A stretch of DNA of 64,000 nucleotides from Locusta migratoria (taxonomy: Eukaryota > Arthropoda > Insecta > Orthoptera > Acrididae): NCBI GenBank assembly GCA_026315105.1, contig CM048744.1, forward strand, positions 905,429,094 through 905,493,093. Reading direction: 5' to 3'. Of this stretch, positions 21,451 through 31,770 are shown one piece after another (positions within the stretch are counted from its first letter, which is position 1; each line of letters starts with the position of its first letter). A model generated the notes under the pieces. That model saw only the letters and a program-made list of their open reading frames with translations. It searched no databases and had not been told where the DNA came from. The translations under genes were made by a program, and so were the position numbers.

Positions 21451-22140
21451 GGTGCGGCAGATCGAACAAGATCTTGCTGGAACAAAGTGTTGTGCAACCG
21501 TTGGCCAGGCCCGTGGGTGACGGTGTCATATACTGCAGCACATGGCGGCGCAGTGGCGGGCCCAGACTTCAAATTCGAAGCACACAAATATACACTATTA
21601 GCCTTCGACACAGACAGATGTTGAGCACATGTGAAATAGTTCTTTGGAGGACGGAAATTATTCAAATCCTTGGCACTGTGTGCAATGTTCATAGTAACAA
21701 AGTTCGAGTCAACTATGAGGTCATGTCCGCTGTTGTGGAGATACGAAGCAACAAGGTGTTGAGAAAACTGCTGCGCCGGTTGTAGAGGCGTTGAAGAGAA
21801 GGAACTTGTCGCGTCTTGCAGTTGAGACGAGGTTGTGAACATTTGTGGGGCCAGAATGTAGCGTGGATCACACTGGCTTCGTCATTGTGATGGGAAGCTT
21901 TTAGTTCACAACTAGTCAAAAACTGCTGCGGGCAGCACGAAACACACTAAAACATACGTTCAGGAGCAGCATAAGGCAGCCAGGGTCACTACTATGGGAT
22001 TTAGAGATGTTGTAGCCCCAGTGAAGCCACCACATACGAGATAGAAATACTTTATTGCTACTCGAACCACATACGTACAGAAACTCAATTCAAGTTAGCA
22101 TGGTGGCCGGGAGGCGGCAGATCGAAAACATCTTGGTGTA
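21451..22140. repeat. Segment bounded by an imperfect direct repeat
   Basis: GCGGCAGATCGAACAAGATC at about 21453 recurs as GCGGCAGATCGAAAACATCT at about 22114, some 660 bp apart in the same orientation. This might be the ends of a decayed LTR or of a retroposed unit. The interior has no recognised domain, and neither boundary shows a target duplication I can see. Confidence 0.35.
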
Positions 22141-22673
22141 CATATTGCCCCCCCAAAGGAGGTGGTCGGTAGTTCGTTGGCTAGGCCGCCACGACTTTTT
22201 TGGGTCATAACTAGTGCCTCTGATGCTAATATTCCCTAGCTTATTGAACGCAATGTCAATATTCACACAGTCAACCTCTTTTGTTTCTTTTTCAAATTAC
22301 TGAAGGGCTTATTTTTTGTCTTAGTTAAAATGAGTGCTTAGAAACACGCATAAATTGGTATTTAAGAATCATGTTTGAATGCAACACTTTATATTTCACC
22401 AGACCTTCATATGCATGAATATTTTTGTAACTGTGAATAATTTAATGTAAAAAGAAAAGGTGTTTAGGATATTATCTTTTTATGACACAGGTGTAGCAAA
22501 TTTGTGGAATTGATTTCTTGTCTTGTGAAACAAATTTTTTGCTTTTATTGTCACTTCTGTGAGGGTTATCCTTCTATTGCAGTGGCTTATTTGGTACATT
22601 AAATAACATAGGCAGTGCACTTAAAGTTACATTCTCAATTTTAATAATAATGTTTTAATTTTTTTTGTTCTAG
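22141..22673. other. Intronic DNA before receptor exon 2
   Basis: AT-rich, no gene. The last 20 bases form a T-rich tract ending in TAG (22671-22673), the acceptor of the next exon. Confidence 0.5.
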
Positions 22674-22804
22674 GACTGCCTTTGTTGTTTCTTATTCCGT
22701 GGATTATATGCCGCATTTTATTAGATGATGAATTGTGTTGGACTGTGAATGAAAAAAAGTACATATTTGCAATTATAGATGTTCCTGTGGCTATCTCCAA
22801 TATT
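22674..22804 (+). CDS. Class B GPCR exon with TM4, ECL2 and start of TM5
   Basis: 131 bp between a T-rich TAG acceptor and a perfect GTAAGT donor (22805). Phase 1 in, phase 0 out. The split Gly codon joins the upstream LGWG to give the family's G-W-G-x-P motif in TM4 (GLPLLFLIPWIICRILL). ECL2 has DDELCWTVNE, with the CW pair that closes the disulphide to TM3. TM5 begins KKYIFAIIDVPVAISNI. No gaps against the expected family layout. It lies 21.1 kb downstream of the previous exon. Confidence is high because splice sites, phase and domain content all agree. Confidence 0.92.
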
Positions 22805-23287
22805 GTAAGTTTCAGTGAAGTTTGTTTCGCATATCTAGTGAATATGTGTTCACCTTCAGAAAATCGTACTGAGTCTGAAAGGAAATTTTCACAGTGAGAC
22901 TAAGATTACATTAGATTAATACTGTACCATAATTCATTAATACGAGTTTCGTAGTGATGTGCAACTTGTCAAGTTTAGTCAAAGATAATATCACATTGCA
23001 TATAAATTATTTTTATAATTATTATTATCTTTTTTTATATTTTTGTTCAAAATTACTAATTTCGATGTACATATGTATCTACTGATCGGAAAGGGTAGTC
23101 ATTCAGTAATTCTTTCAGTTTGTTTTTAAATGCTGGTTGGCTATGTGTCAGACATTTTATGTTATTTGCTAATTGAAAAAGACTTTAGTGGCAGCATAAT
23201 TCTCCTCTGTGAATAGTGCACATCCCTTCTCTTAGTGTTATGGGTAAGCACACTGCTATTACTTTTGAATTGGATGAGGTTATAAGT

Positions 23288-23290
<3 letters not shown>
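22805..23290. other. Intronic DNA, unassigned
   Basis: AT-rich sequence after the TM4 exon. I see nothing that supports a feature. Confidence 0.4.
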
Positions 23291-23340
<50 letters not shown>

Positions 23341-23350
23341 TTTGTGTATT

Positions 23351-23427
<77 letters not shown>
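23291..23427. repeat. (TA)n microsatellite with a duplicated spacer
   Basis: Two long AT runs (23291-23336 and about 23355-23427) are separated by TGCCTTTGTGTATTGGCA, and the same 18-bp piece recurs right after the second run. The spacer with its AT flank has been duplicated. Confidence 0.95.
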
Positions 23428-23430
<3 letters not shown>

Positions 23431-23715
23431 TTTGTGTATTGGCATGTATATGTTTGTGTGTGTGTTTGTCTCTTTACCTTTCCTTTTTCCCCTAAGGCAA
23501 GTCTTTCTGCTCCTGGGATTGGAATGACTCATTACCCACTCCGTTAAGACCCGCATCATTTCCTTTTTCCCCTCCTTCCTTCCTCATTTCTCATGAAGCA
23601 ACCTTGGGATGTGAAAGCTTAGGAATTGTGTGTTTGTGTGTGTGTTTTTAATTATGTCTATCTATGAACGAGCCTTTGCTTTTTCGCCTCGTAAGTTAAA
23701 CTATATATATATAAG
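23428..23715. repeat. Interspersed repeat tail with GT runs
   Basis: C/T-rich sequence with GTGTTTGTCTC, GCTCCTGGGATTGGAATGAC and GAAGCAACCTTGGGATGTGA, ending near a second GT run. It looks like the 3' part of a dispersed element I recall from orthopteran DNA. No coding capacity. The family is not established. Confidence 0.35.
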
Positions 23716-23810
23716 GTGAGTCACCTAACATTACTGCTGGATATATTTCGTAACCCACATCAAATACTGACGAACCGATTCCCCAGACCGAACGTAAGGA
23801 GAGGGTCTAG

Positions 23811-24009
23811 TTTAATTGGTTAATACAAACCATAAAAATATGCACGGAAGTATGTTTTAACACAAACCTAGTTTTTTTTTTAAATGGAACCCCGTTAGTT
23901 TTGTTAGCACATCTGAACATATAAACAAATACGTAATTAGCGCCGTTTGTTGCTTTGTAAAATGTTAATTACATCCGGAGATATTGTAACCTAAAGTTGA
24001 CGCTTGAGT
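23811..24009. repeat. Left terminal inverted repeat arm (paired part)
   Basis: Reverse complement of 25554-25749 with only a few mismatches; shared blocks include AATACAAACCATAAAA and ATGTTAATTACATCCGGAGA. Confidence 0.8.
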
Positions 24010-24358
24010 ACCACTCCTCCACCGTTTGATAGTGTGAATCAGAGAGCACCGAATTAAGTAGGGATCCAAAGGGAACGGTGATGTACCTTAGGTACAGAAG
24101 AGACTAGAACAGCACTTTACGTCCACATGCTATCACCTTTATTGGTCGTTTCCACTGACGCACGTGTACATTACCATGAGGGGTGATGTACACATACACA
24201 CGTGGTTTCCATTTTCAAATACGGAGTGGAATAGTGTGTGTCCCGACAAGTCAGGCCAATAGATGTTCAAACTGGTGGCCATCATTTGTTGCACACAGTT
24301 GCAATCTATGGCGTAATGAATGTCGTACATGCCACAATACATCTGGTGTAATGTCGAC

Positions 24359-25304
24359 TCAGGCTGCCACAATACGTTGTTTCATATGCTCTGGGGTTGT
24401 AGGCACATCACGGTACATATTCTCCTTTAACGTACCCCACAGAAAGAAGTTCAGAGGTGTAAGATCAGTAGAACAGGCTGGCCAATTTCTGCGTCCTCCA
24501 CGTCCTATGAAACGCCCGCCGAACATCCTGTCAAGTGTCATCCTAGTGTTAATTGCGGAATGTGCAGGTGCACCATCATGCTGATACCACACACGTCAAC
24601 GCTTTTCCAGTGGGGCATTTTCGAGCAACGTTGGCAGATCATTCTGTAGAAATGCGATGTATGTTGCAGCTGTTTGGGCCCCGGCAATGAAGTGAGGACC
24701 AATGAGGTGGTCGCCAATGATTCCGCACCATACATTTACAGCCCACGATGGCTGTCGCTCTACCTGTCGGAGCCAGCGAGGATTGTCCACGGACCAGTAA
24801 TGCATGTTCCGTAGATTCACTGCCTCGTGGTTTGTGAAACCCGCTTCATCGGTAAACAGGTATAACTGCAATGCATTCTCTGTTAATTCCCATTGACAGA
24901 ATTGCACTAGATGATTAAAGTCAACACCATGTAATTGCTGATGTAGTGACACATGAAACGGGTGAAAGCGAGCGGTGACGATGCAGTATGTGCATGACAC
25001 TACTTTGACTCAGTCCACTGGCTCTCGCAATGTCCCGTGTACTCCTGTGTGGGTTCACAGCAACAGCAGCTAACACACCAACTGCACCCGCTTCTCATGT
25101 GACGGGCCTGTTACGGACCCGTTAGCGTGCTACGACCATACCTGTTGCATACAGTTGGCGCTAGATGTTTTGAAATGTGCGGCAAGATGGATGCTCTCTG
25201 TCCGGGTACCGTTCTGCATACACCCTGCAGGCTTCAGCTACATTGTTCTGAGACTCGCCATAGATGAGTATCATCTCAGCCTTTTCAGAGTTCGAATATA
25301 CCAT
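24359..25304 (-). pseudogene. Tc1/mariner-type transposase
   Basis: ATG at 25304-25302 opens MVYSNSEKAEMILIYGESQN, a helix-turn-helix start, then ACRVYAERYPDREHPSCRTF. The catalytic part has LFTDEAGFTNH (first Asp), YQHDGAPAHSA (second Asp) and STDLTPLNFFLWG (third acidic residue, Asp). The WPACSTDLTPLNFFLWG end fits the IS630/Tc1/mariner superfamily, DD-D type. Frame breaks occur around 25000-25200, and a TGA at about 24595 precedes the second Asp. It would cut and paste the element as a dimer on the inverted repeats. Inactive as it stands. Confidence 0.8.
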
Positions 25305-25553
25305 GGTCACAGTTCCTACAACATTGCATTATCACAGACTTCTGGTAACACAGTGTACTACAGTTAGTCTGCGTGCAAACACGAATGCAGAATAACAATA
25401 GCAGCAAGCGCTACAAGCGGGCACTGCGACTGCTAGACCAAACCACAACAGTGCACTACAGCCACACTCGTAAACATGGTCGTCATCATAAACATGTCCC
25501 TGCAGATGCTGCTCGCCGACCGTGGCCCGTGTTTGTTACAACACGCAACTGAA

Positions 25554-25749
25554 CGTCGGAGGTTTCAAGCGTCAAATTTAGGTTACAATATCTCCGGATG
25601 TAATTAACATTTTACAATGCAGCAAACGGCACTGATTACCTATTTGTTTATATCTTCAGATGTACTAACAAAACTAATGGGGTTCCATTTAAAAAAACGT
25701 AGGTTTGTGTTGAAAAACATACTTCCGTGCGGTTTTTTATGGTTTGTAT
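25554..25749. repeat. Right terminal inverted repeat arm, outer part lost
   Basis: Mirrors 23811-24009. It ends at a junction with RTE sequence at about 25750-25752. Confidence 0.8.
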
Positions 25750-25751
25750 TA

Positions 25752-27908
25752 GAGACATTTGGGGACAAGAAAAGAAACTCTACGAATATCAAGATCTCAG
25801 ATGGGAAACCAGTTCTCAGCAAAGAAGGGAAAGCTGAAAGGTGGAAAGAGTACATAGAGCAGCTCTACAAACGAAATGAACTGAGAGACGATGTTGTAGG
25901 AAGGGAAGAGGAAGTAGATCAAGATGAAGTAGGAGATACTATACTGAGAGATGAATTAGACAGTTTTGTGTCCCAGCCTCGTCGCCGCTTTTGTGTCTCG
26001 TTTCCGTCGTAGTTGTCGGTGGCCGAGTGGAATGAGACCGACACAGGAATAAGGATAGCACGCTGGTACAGGTACGGACGGGAGCAGCCAGAAACTAGAA
26101 ACACTAGAGTAAATTAGAACGAGATATATATTGCACAGAATTTATACAATACTTAACTTTTACACAATTCAGTACTGCAGAGTGCTGATACATAGTTGAG
26201 TTAGAGGCCTGCCTAGTGCCTGTCAAATAGCCAAGTCTTCACTGGTGCCTATCTAATTCCGAAGGTCCTAACTGGTTCCTATCTCAGTCCCAAGTGAACG
26301 ATGTCGTTCAGTGGTGGCCACGAGCGGAGTTGCAGCAGAGGGCGCTCGTGGCTGTCGTCGTAAGAACGCCGCGCCGTGCGTGCTTGGCGGCGCGCGGCGA
26401 AAGTAGGTGGCGCGCACTTTGTACTTGTGCGACACCACAGACAGAGCCCTGAAAGACCTAGGTCAAAACAAGGCCCCAGGAGTGGATGACATACCCTCAG
26501 AGTTACTAAAGTCTCTCGGAGAGCCAGCCATGACAAAACTATTTGAACTGGTGTGGAGCATGTGTGAGACACGTGAAATACCCTCAGACTATAAGAAAAA
26601 TGTAATAATCCCCATTCCAAAGAAAGCAGGCGCAGACAGGTGCGAAAATTAAAGAACTATCAGTTTGATAAGTCATGGTTGCAAAATTTTAACATGAATT
26701 ATCTACAGGAGAATGGAAAAGCTGGTAGAAGCTGACCTCGGGGAAGATCAGTTTGGATTCAAAAGGAACGTAGGAACCCGGGAGGTAATACTCACTTTAC
26801 ATCTTATCTTAGAATATAGATTAAGGAAACGCAAACCTACATTTTTAGCTTTTGTAGATTTGGAGAAAGCTTTTGACAATGTTGACTGGAATACACTCTT
26901 TCAAACTCTGAAGTCATCAGGGGTAAAATACAGGGAAAGGAGAGTTATTTGCAACTTGTACAAAAGACAGACCGCAGTTATTAGGCTCGAAGGGCATGAA
27001 AGAGAAGCATCAGTCGGGAAGGGAGTAAGACAGGGTTGTAGCCTTTCTCCGATGCTATTCAATTTGTATATCGAGCAGGCGGTGAAGGAAAGCAAGGAAA
27101 AATTCGGAATAGGGATTAAAGTTCAGGGGGAAGAAATAAAAACATTGCGTTGTGCTGATGACATTGTAATTCCGTCAGAGACAGCAAAGGACCTGGAAGA
27201 GCAGTTGAATGGAATGGACAATGTCTTGAAGAGAGCGTATAAAATGAAAATTATCAAAAGCAAAACGAAAATAATGGAATGCGGTCTTAGGAAATCAGGC
27301 GATGCTGAAGGAATTAGATTAGGTAACGAAACAATGAAGGTGGTAGATGAGGTATGTTACTTGGGTAGTAAAATAACATGCGATGGTCGCAGTACAGAGG
27401 ATATAAAAAGCAGAATGGCAATGGGAAGAAAAACATTTTTGAAAAAGAGAAATTTGCTAACATCGAATATTAATTTAAGTGTAAGGAAGTCTGTTCTGAA
27501 GGCATTTGTGTGAAATGTTGACTTGTGAAACATGGACGATAAGCTGTACGGACAGGAATACGATATAGGCGTTTGAAATGTGGTGCTACAGAAGAATGCT
27601 GAAGATTAGGCGGGTAGATCGCATAACTAATGAAGAGATACTGAACAGACTTGGTGAGAAAAGGAATTTTTGGCATACCCAGACTAAAAGAAGGGATCGT
27701 TTGGTAGGACACATTCTTAGACATCGAGGAATCGTAAATTTAGCATTGGAGGGAAGTGTGTGGGGTAAAATTCGCAGAGGGAGACCAAGAGACGCGTATA
27801 GTAAGCAGATTCAAGTGGATGTGGGTTGTTCTTATGAGGAGATGAAAAGGCTTGCTTAGGATAGAGTGGGTGGAGAGCTGCAAAAAACCAGTCTCCGGAC
27901 TGAATACC
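25752..27908 (+). mobile_element. RTE-like LINE copy, 5'-truncated, split by an LTR-like unit
   Basis: The copy begins in the linker before the RT (FGDKKRNSTNIKISDGKPVL) and includes NKAPGVDDIPSELLKSLGEP, DLEKAFDNVDWNTLF (first catalytic Asp), GVRQGCSLSPMLFNLY, and CADDIVI where the family has FADDIVI. The C-terminal part reads RRMLKIRRVDRITNEEILNR and ends near 27855. The tail reaches the usual GTCTCCGGACTGAA end near 27905. Stops and frameshifts occur near 26650 and 27513. The LTR-like unit at 25964-26440 interrupts it with GACAG duplications. Assignment to the RTE clade rests on the endonuclease type and C-terminus. Confidence 0.8.
25964..26440 (-). mobile_element. Second copy of the LTR-like unit with tRNA-Ser-type primer site
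   Basis: The 477-bp reverse-orientation copy of the unit at 9217-9689. Minus strand starts TGTGGTGTCGCAC and ends GGGACACAAAA. Exact 5-bp duplications GACAG lie at 25959-25963 and 26441-26445. The primer-site stretch reads CGGCGACGAGGCTGGGA (two changes from the other copy). Both copies begin and end at the same bases, so the unit boundaries are real. Confidence 0.75.
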
Positions 27909-27911
27909 ATG

Positions 27912-30491
27912 TTGTTGTTGTGGTCTTCAGTCCGGAGACTGGTTTGATGCAGCTCTCCACAATACCCTATCCTGAGCAAGCCTCTTCATCTCCACATAAA
28001 AACGGCAACCTACATCTGTCTGAATCTGCTTACTGTATCCATCTCTTGGTCTTCCTCTTCGATTTTTACCCCACACACTTCCCTCCAATGCTAAATTTAC
28101 AATTTCCCCGATGTCTAAGAATGTGTCCTACCAAGCGATCCCTTCTTTTAGTCAAGGTATGTCAAAAATTTCTTTTCTCCCCAATTCTGTTCACTGCCTC
28201 CTCATTAGTTACGCGATCCACCTACCTAATCTTCAGCATTCTTCTGTAGCGCCATATTTCAAAAGCCTCAATCCTCTTCCTGTCCGCACTGTTTATCCTC
28301 CATGTCTCACTCCCATACAAGGCAGCACTCCATACAAATGCCTTCAGAAAGGTCTTCATTAGGCTTAAATCAATATTCGATGTTAACAAATTTCTCTTTT
28401 TCAAGAACGCCTTTCTACTCATTGCCATTCTGCACTTTATATCCTCCGTAATGCGACCATCATTTGGTATTTTACTGCCCAAGTAACATAACTCATCTAC
28501 CTCCTTTATTGCTTCGTTTCCCAATCTAATTCCTTCAGCATCACATGATTTTCTTACACTGCACTCCATTACCCTAGCTTTGTTCTTGTTAATGTTCATC
28601 TTATATGCACCTTTCAGCACACTGTCCATTCCGTTCAATTGCTCTTCCAGGTCCTTTGCTGTATCTGACAGAATTACTATGTCGTCGGCAAAACGCAATG
28701 TATTTAATTCTTCACTGTGAATAATTCCTTCTCCAAATTTCTCCTTGCTATCCTTTATAGCTTGCTCAATTTACAAATTGAATAACAATGGAGAAAAACT
28801 ATAACCCTGTCTTACTTCCTTTCCAACCACTGCATCCCTTTCATGCCCTTCAACTCTGACAACCGCTGTCTGGTTTTTGTACATGTTGTAAATCACCTTA
28901 CGCTCCCTATATTTTACTCCTGCTTGCTTCAGAACTTGAAAGAGTTTATTCCAATCATCACTGGCAAAAGCCTTCTCCAGATCTACAAAAGCTAGAAATG
29001 TAGGTTGGCCTTTTCTTAATCTATCTTCTAGGATAAGCCGTAAAGTGAGTATTCCCTCCCGTGTTCATACATTTCTCCTGAACCCAAACTGATCTTTCCC
29101 GAGGTAGGGTTCTACCAGCTTTTCCATCCTTCTGTATATAATTCGTGTTAATATTTTGCAAACGTGACATATTAAACTGATGGTTCTGTATATTTCACAC
29201 CTGTCTGCACCTGCTTTCTTTGGAATGAGGATTATAACATTTTTCTTAAAGTCTGACGGTACTTCGCCTGTCTTATAGATCTTACACACAGGTGAAACAG
29301 GTCTGTCATGGCTGGTTCTCCCAGAGACTTCAGTAGCTCTGAGGAAATGTCATCTACTCCATGGGCCTTGTTTCGACTTAGGTCTCTCAGGGCTCTGTCA
29401 AATTCATTTCTCAGTACAGTATCTGCTATTTCATCTTCATCTTCATCCTCTTCCCTTCCTACAATATTGTCTCGAAGTTCATTCCCTTTGTAGAGCTCCT
29501 CTATATACTCTTTCCACCTTTCAGCTTTCCCTTCTTTGCTGAGAACTGGTTTTCCATCAGTGTCCTTGGTATTAATAGAGCTGTTTTTCTTATCTCCAAA
29601 AGTTTGTTTTATTTTCCTGTAGGCTGTATCTATTTTTCCCCTATTTATACATTCTTCTACATCCTTGAATTTGCCTTCTAGCCACTCCTGCTTAGCCATT
29701 TTGCACTTCCTGTCACTCTCATTTCTTAGTCGTCTGTACTCCATTTTGCCTGATTCATTTACTGCATTTTTATATTTTCTCCTTTCATCGATTAAATTTA
29801 GTATCTCCTGTGATATCCAAGGATTTTCTGTAGGTCTCGCCTTCCTACCTATTTTTTCCTCTGCTACATTCACTATTTCATATCTCAATTTTACCCATTC
29901 CTCCACAAATGTTTTATTTTCCCCTGTTTCCGTCAATTGTTGCCTAAAGCTCCCTCTGAAATTCTTAAGAAGCTCAGGTTCCTTCAATTTATCCAGGTCC
30001 CATCTTTTTTTCCTACCTTTTTGTAGTTTCTTCAGTTTCAGCCTACAGTTCATAACCAGCAAGTTATGGTCAGAGTCAATATCTGCCCCTGGGTATGTCT
30101 TACACTGCAAAACCTGGTTCCAAAATCTATGTCTTACCATTATAAAATCTATCTGGTATCTCCCGGTGTCTCCTTGTCTCTTCCATGTATACAACCTTCT
30201 TTTGTGATTCTTGAACCAGGTGTTTGTTATAACTAAATTCTACTAGACGGCTTCCTCTTTCATTCCTTTTGCCCAGACTATATTCACCTACTATCTTCCC
30301 TTCCCTTCCCTGTCCCACTACCGAATTCCAGTCTCCCATAACAATTAAGTTTTCCTCTTCCTTAATTGTCTGAATAATTTCCTTTAGCTCCTCATATATT
30401 TCTTCGATTTCCTCATCATCGGCAGAGCTAGTTGGCATATAAACCTGTACTACTGTTGTCGGTGTTGGCTTCGTATCTATCTTAACAATGA
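27912..30491 (-). mobile_element. RTE-like LINE copy, 5' end lost at a Penelope junction
   Basis: Reverse-orientation copy facing the previous one tail to tail, with only a few bases between the 3' ends. It retains much of the endonuclease (VYMPTSSADDEEIEEIYEEL, LIVMGDWNSVVGQ), the linker and RT, with DQFGFRRNV and an intact MRFADDIVILSDTAKDLEEQ catalytic box. Frame breaks lie near 30130, 29230 and 28700. The C-terminal part reads RIEAFEIWRYRRMLKIR. Sequence before the endonuclease Val-Tyr-Met-Pro block is replaced by Penelope DNA at 30492. Confidence 0.85.
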
Positions 30492-31770
30492 TCTTTTTAT
30501 GGAGGACTTTGAGGAGAAGGCATTGAGTCTGCTGTTTTAAAGCCCACTGTGTTCTGGCGCTACATAGACGACACTTTCGTTGTATGGCCTCATGGTAGAG
30601 AGGAACTGGAGAAATTCCACCGTCACTTAAATTCAATACATGAAAATATCAAGTTCACCATGGAGAGTGAAAAAGATGGAGCTTTACCATTTCTGGACGT
30701 GCTGGTACGACGCAAGGGTGACGGCTCTTTGGGACACTCTGTGTACAGGAAACCTACGCACACAGATCTATACCTCCAGGCGTCCAGCTGCCATCATCCC
30801 GCACAAACCGCTGGTGTCCTTGGTGCGCTAATACATCGAGCACACTTGATATCGGACGAAGAAAGTCCTCCTGCAGAACTGGAACACTTGGAGAAAGTGT
30901 TCAAAGAAAATGGCCACACTCCACGCTAAATAAGGAAGGTCATACGTAATCATAACAACAAGAAGCAACGCACAGAGGACAATGAAGAAGATTACAAATC
31001 AGTTGCATTCCTTCCTTAAGCTAGCAATGTGTCCTCTAAAATAGGCAGATTCCTAAGGAAGCATAGAATCCAGGTCATCTTCCGTCCACCAGCGAAGAAT
31101 ATAGCCCTAGTCGGATCTGTAAACGACGATCCGCTACTGAAAAAAGCGGGCGTTTATAAAATTCCCTGCGAGTGTGGTTCTGCTAACATAGGTCAGACGA
31201 CTCGAACAGTTCAAGAGCGCTGTACGGAGCACGAAAGACACACCCGTCTTCTGCAACCGTCGAAATCAGCTGTAGCAGAGCACTGCATTTCCATGGGACA
31301 CTTCATGGAATACAACAAAACCACAATTTTAGCTCCAGTTTCCGGCTTTTGGAACTCAGTCTTCGAAGAAGCGGTTGAAATACGCCTTGCTGACAATTTA
31401 ATAAATCGTGACAATGGCTTTCAGCTGGATAAAAATTGGAACCCTGTTCTTAAAGCTATTGAGGCACAGCGGAATCGACGGAGTCATTCGATTCTCAATG
31501 ATTAGATGAGTGTTCACTTTCACCACCGAGGGCAGCACACACAGCTCGGCCGTACCGCGTATGTCACCATCTAACACATGCGCAGTAAGACTCCAGCGTA
31601 TCTCGCATGCGCAATACTCGGTATAAATACCGCGAACGTACCTGCGCTCTTCAGTAGTTGCCTACTCACCTGAAGATGGCCGGACGTCTCTGGGCCGAAA
31701 ATCGTTACTGAATGTCAATGGGATCCGGCTGCACACCCGAAAATTACTGGAAGAAGAACTACACCGGGAA
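30492..31770 (+). mobile_element. Penelope-like element, 5'-truncated
   Basis: The RT end starts with FWRYIDDTFVVWPHG (catalytic Tyr-Ile-Asp-Asp intact) at 30549, then PFLDVLVRRKGDGSLGHSVY and YRKPTHTDLYLQASSCHHP. A stop near 30928 breaks the frame. The C-terminal nuclease region (31029-31505) has VGSVNDDPLLKKAGVYKIPC and CECGSANIGQTTRTVQERC, a GIY-YIG domain in which the second Tyr is Asn. The tail near 31665-31760 has CACCTGAAGATGGCC. Penelope elements use a telomerase-like RT. No TSD seen. Confidence 0.85.

Larger units (their letters stand above)
23716..25750 (-). mobile_element. Tc1/mariner-superfamily DNA transposon with long inverted repeats
   Basis: The transposase gene (minus, 25304-24359) lies between inverted repeats. 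The left arm begins near 23716, and 23811-24009 is mirrored at 25554-25749. The right arm stops in GGTTTGTATTA and runs straight into an RTE fragment, so about 95 bp of outer right arm are missing. The mobile unit can no longer be cut out as a whole. The ends are AT-rich with the shared block TTAATTACATCCGGAGATAT. Confidence 0.8.

Noticed and set aside
23185..23559. Long open frames over the AT run
   Set aside because: The Ile-Tyr repeats come from (TA)n.
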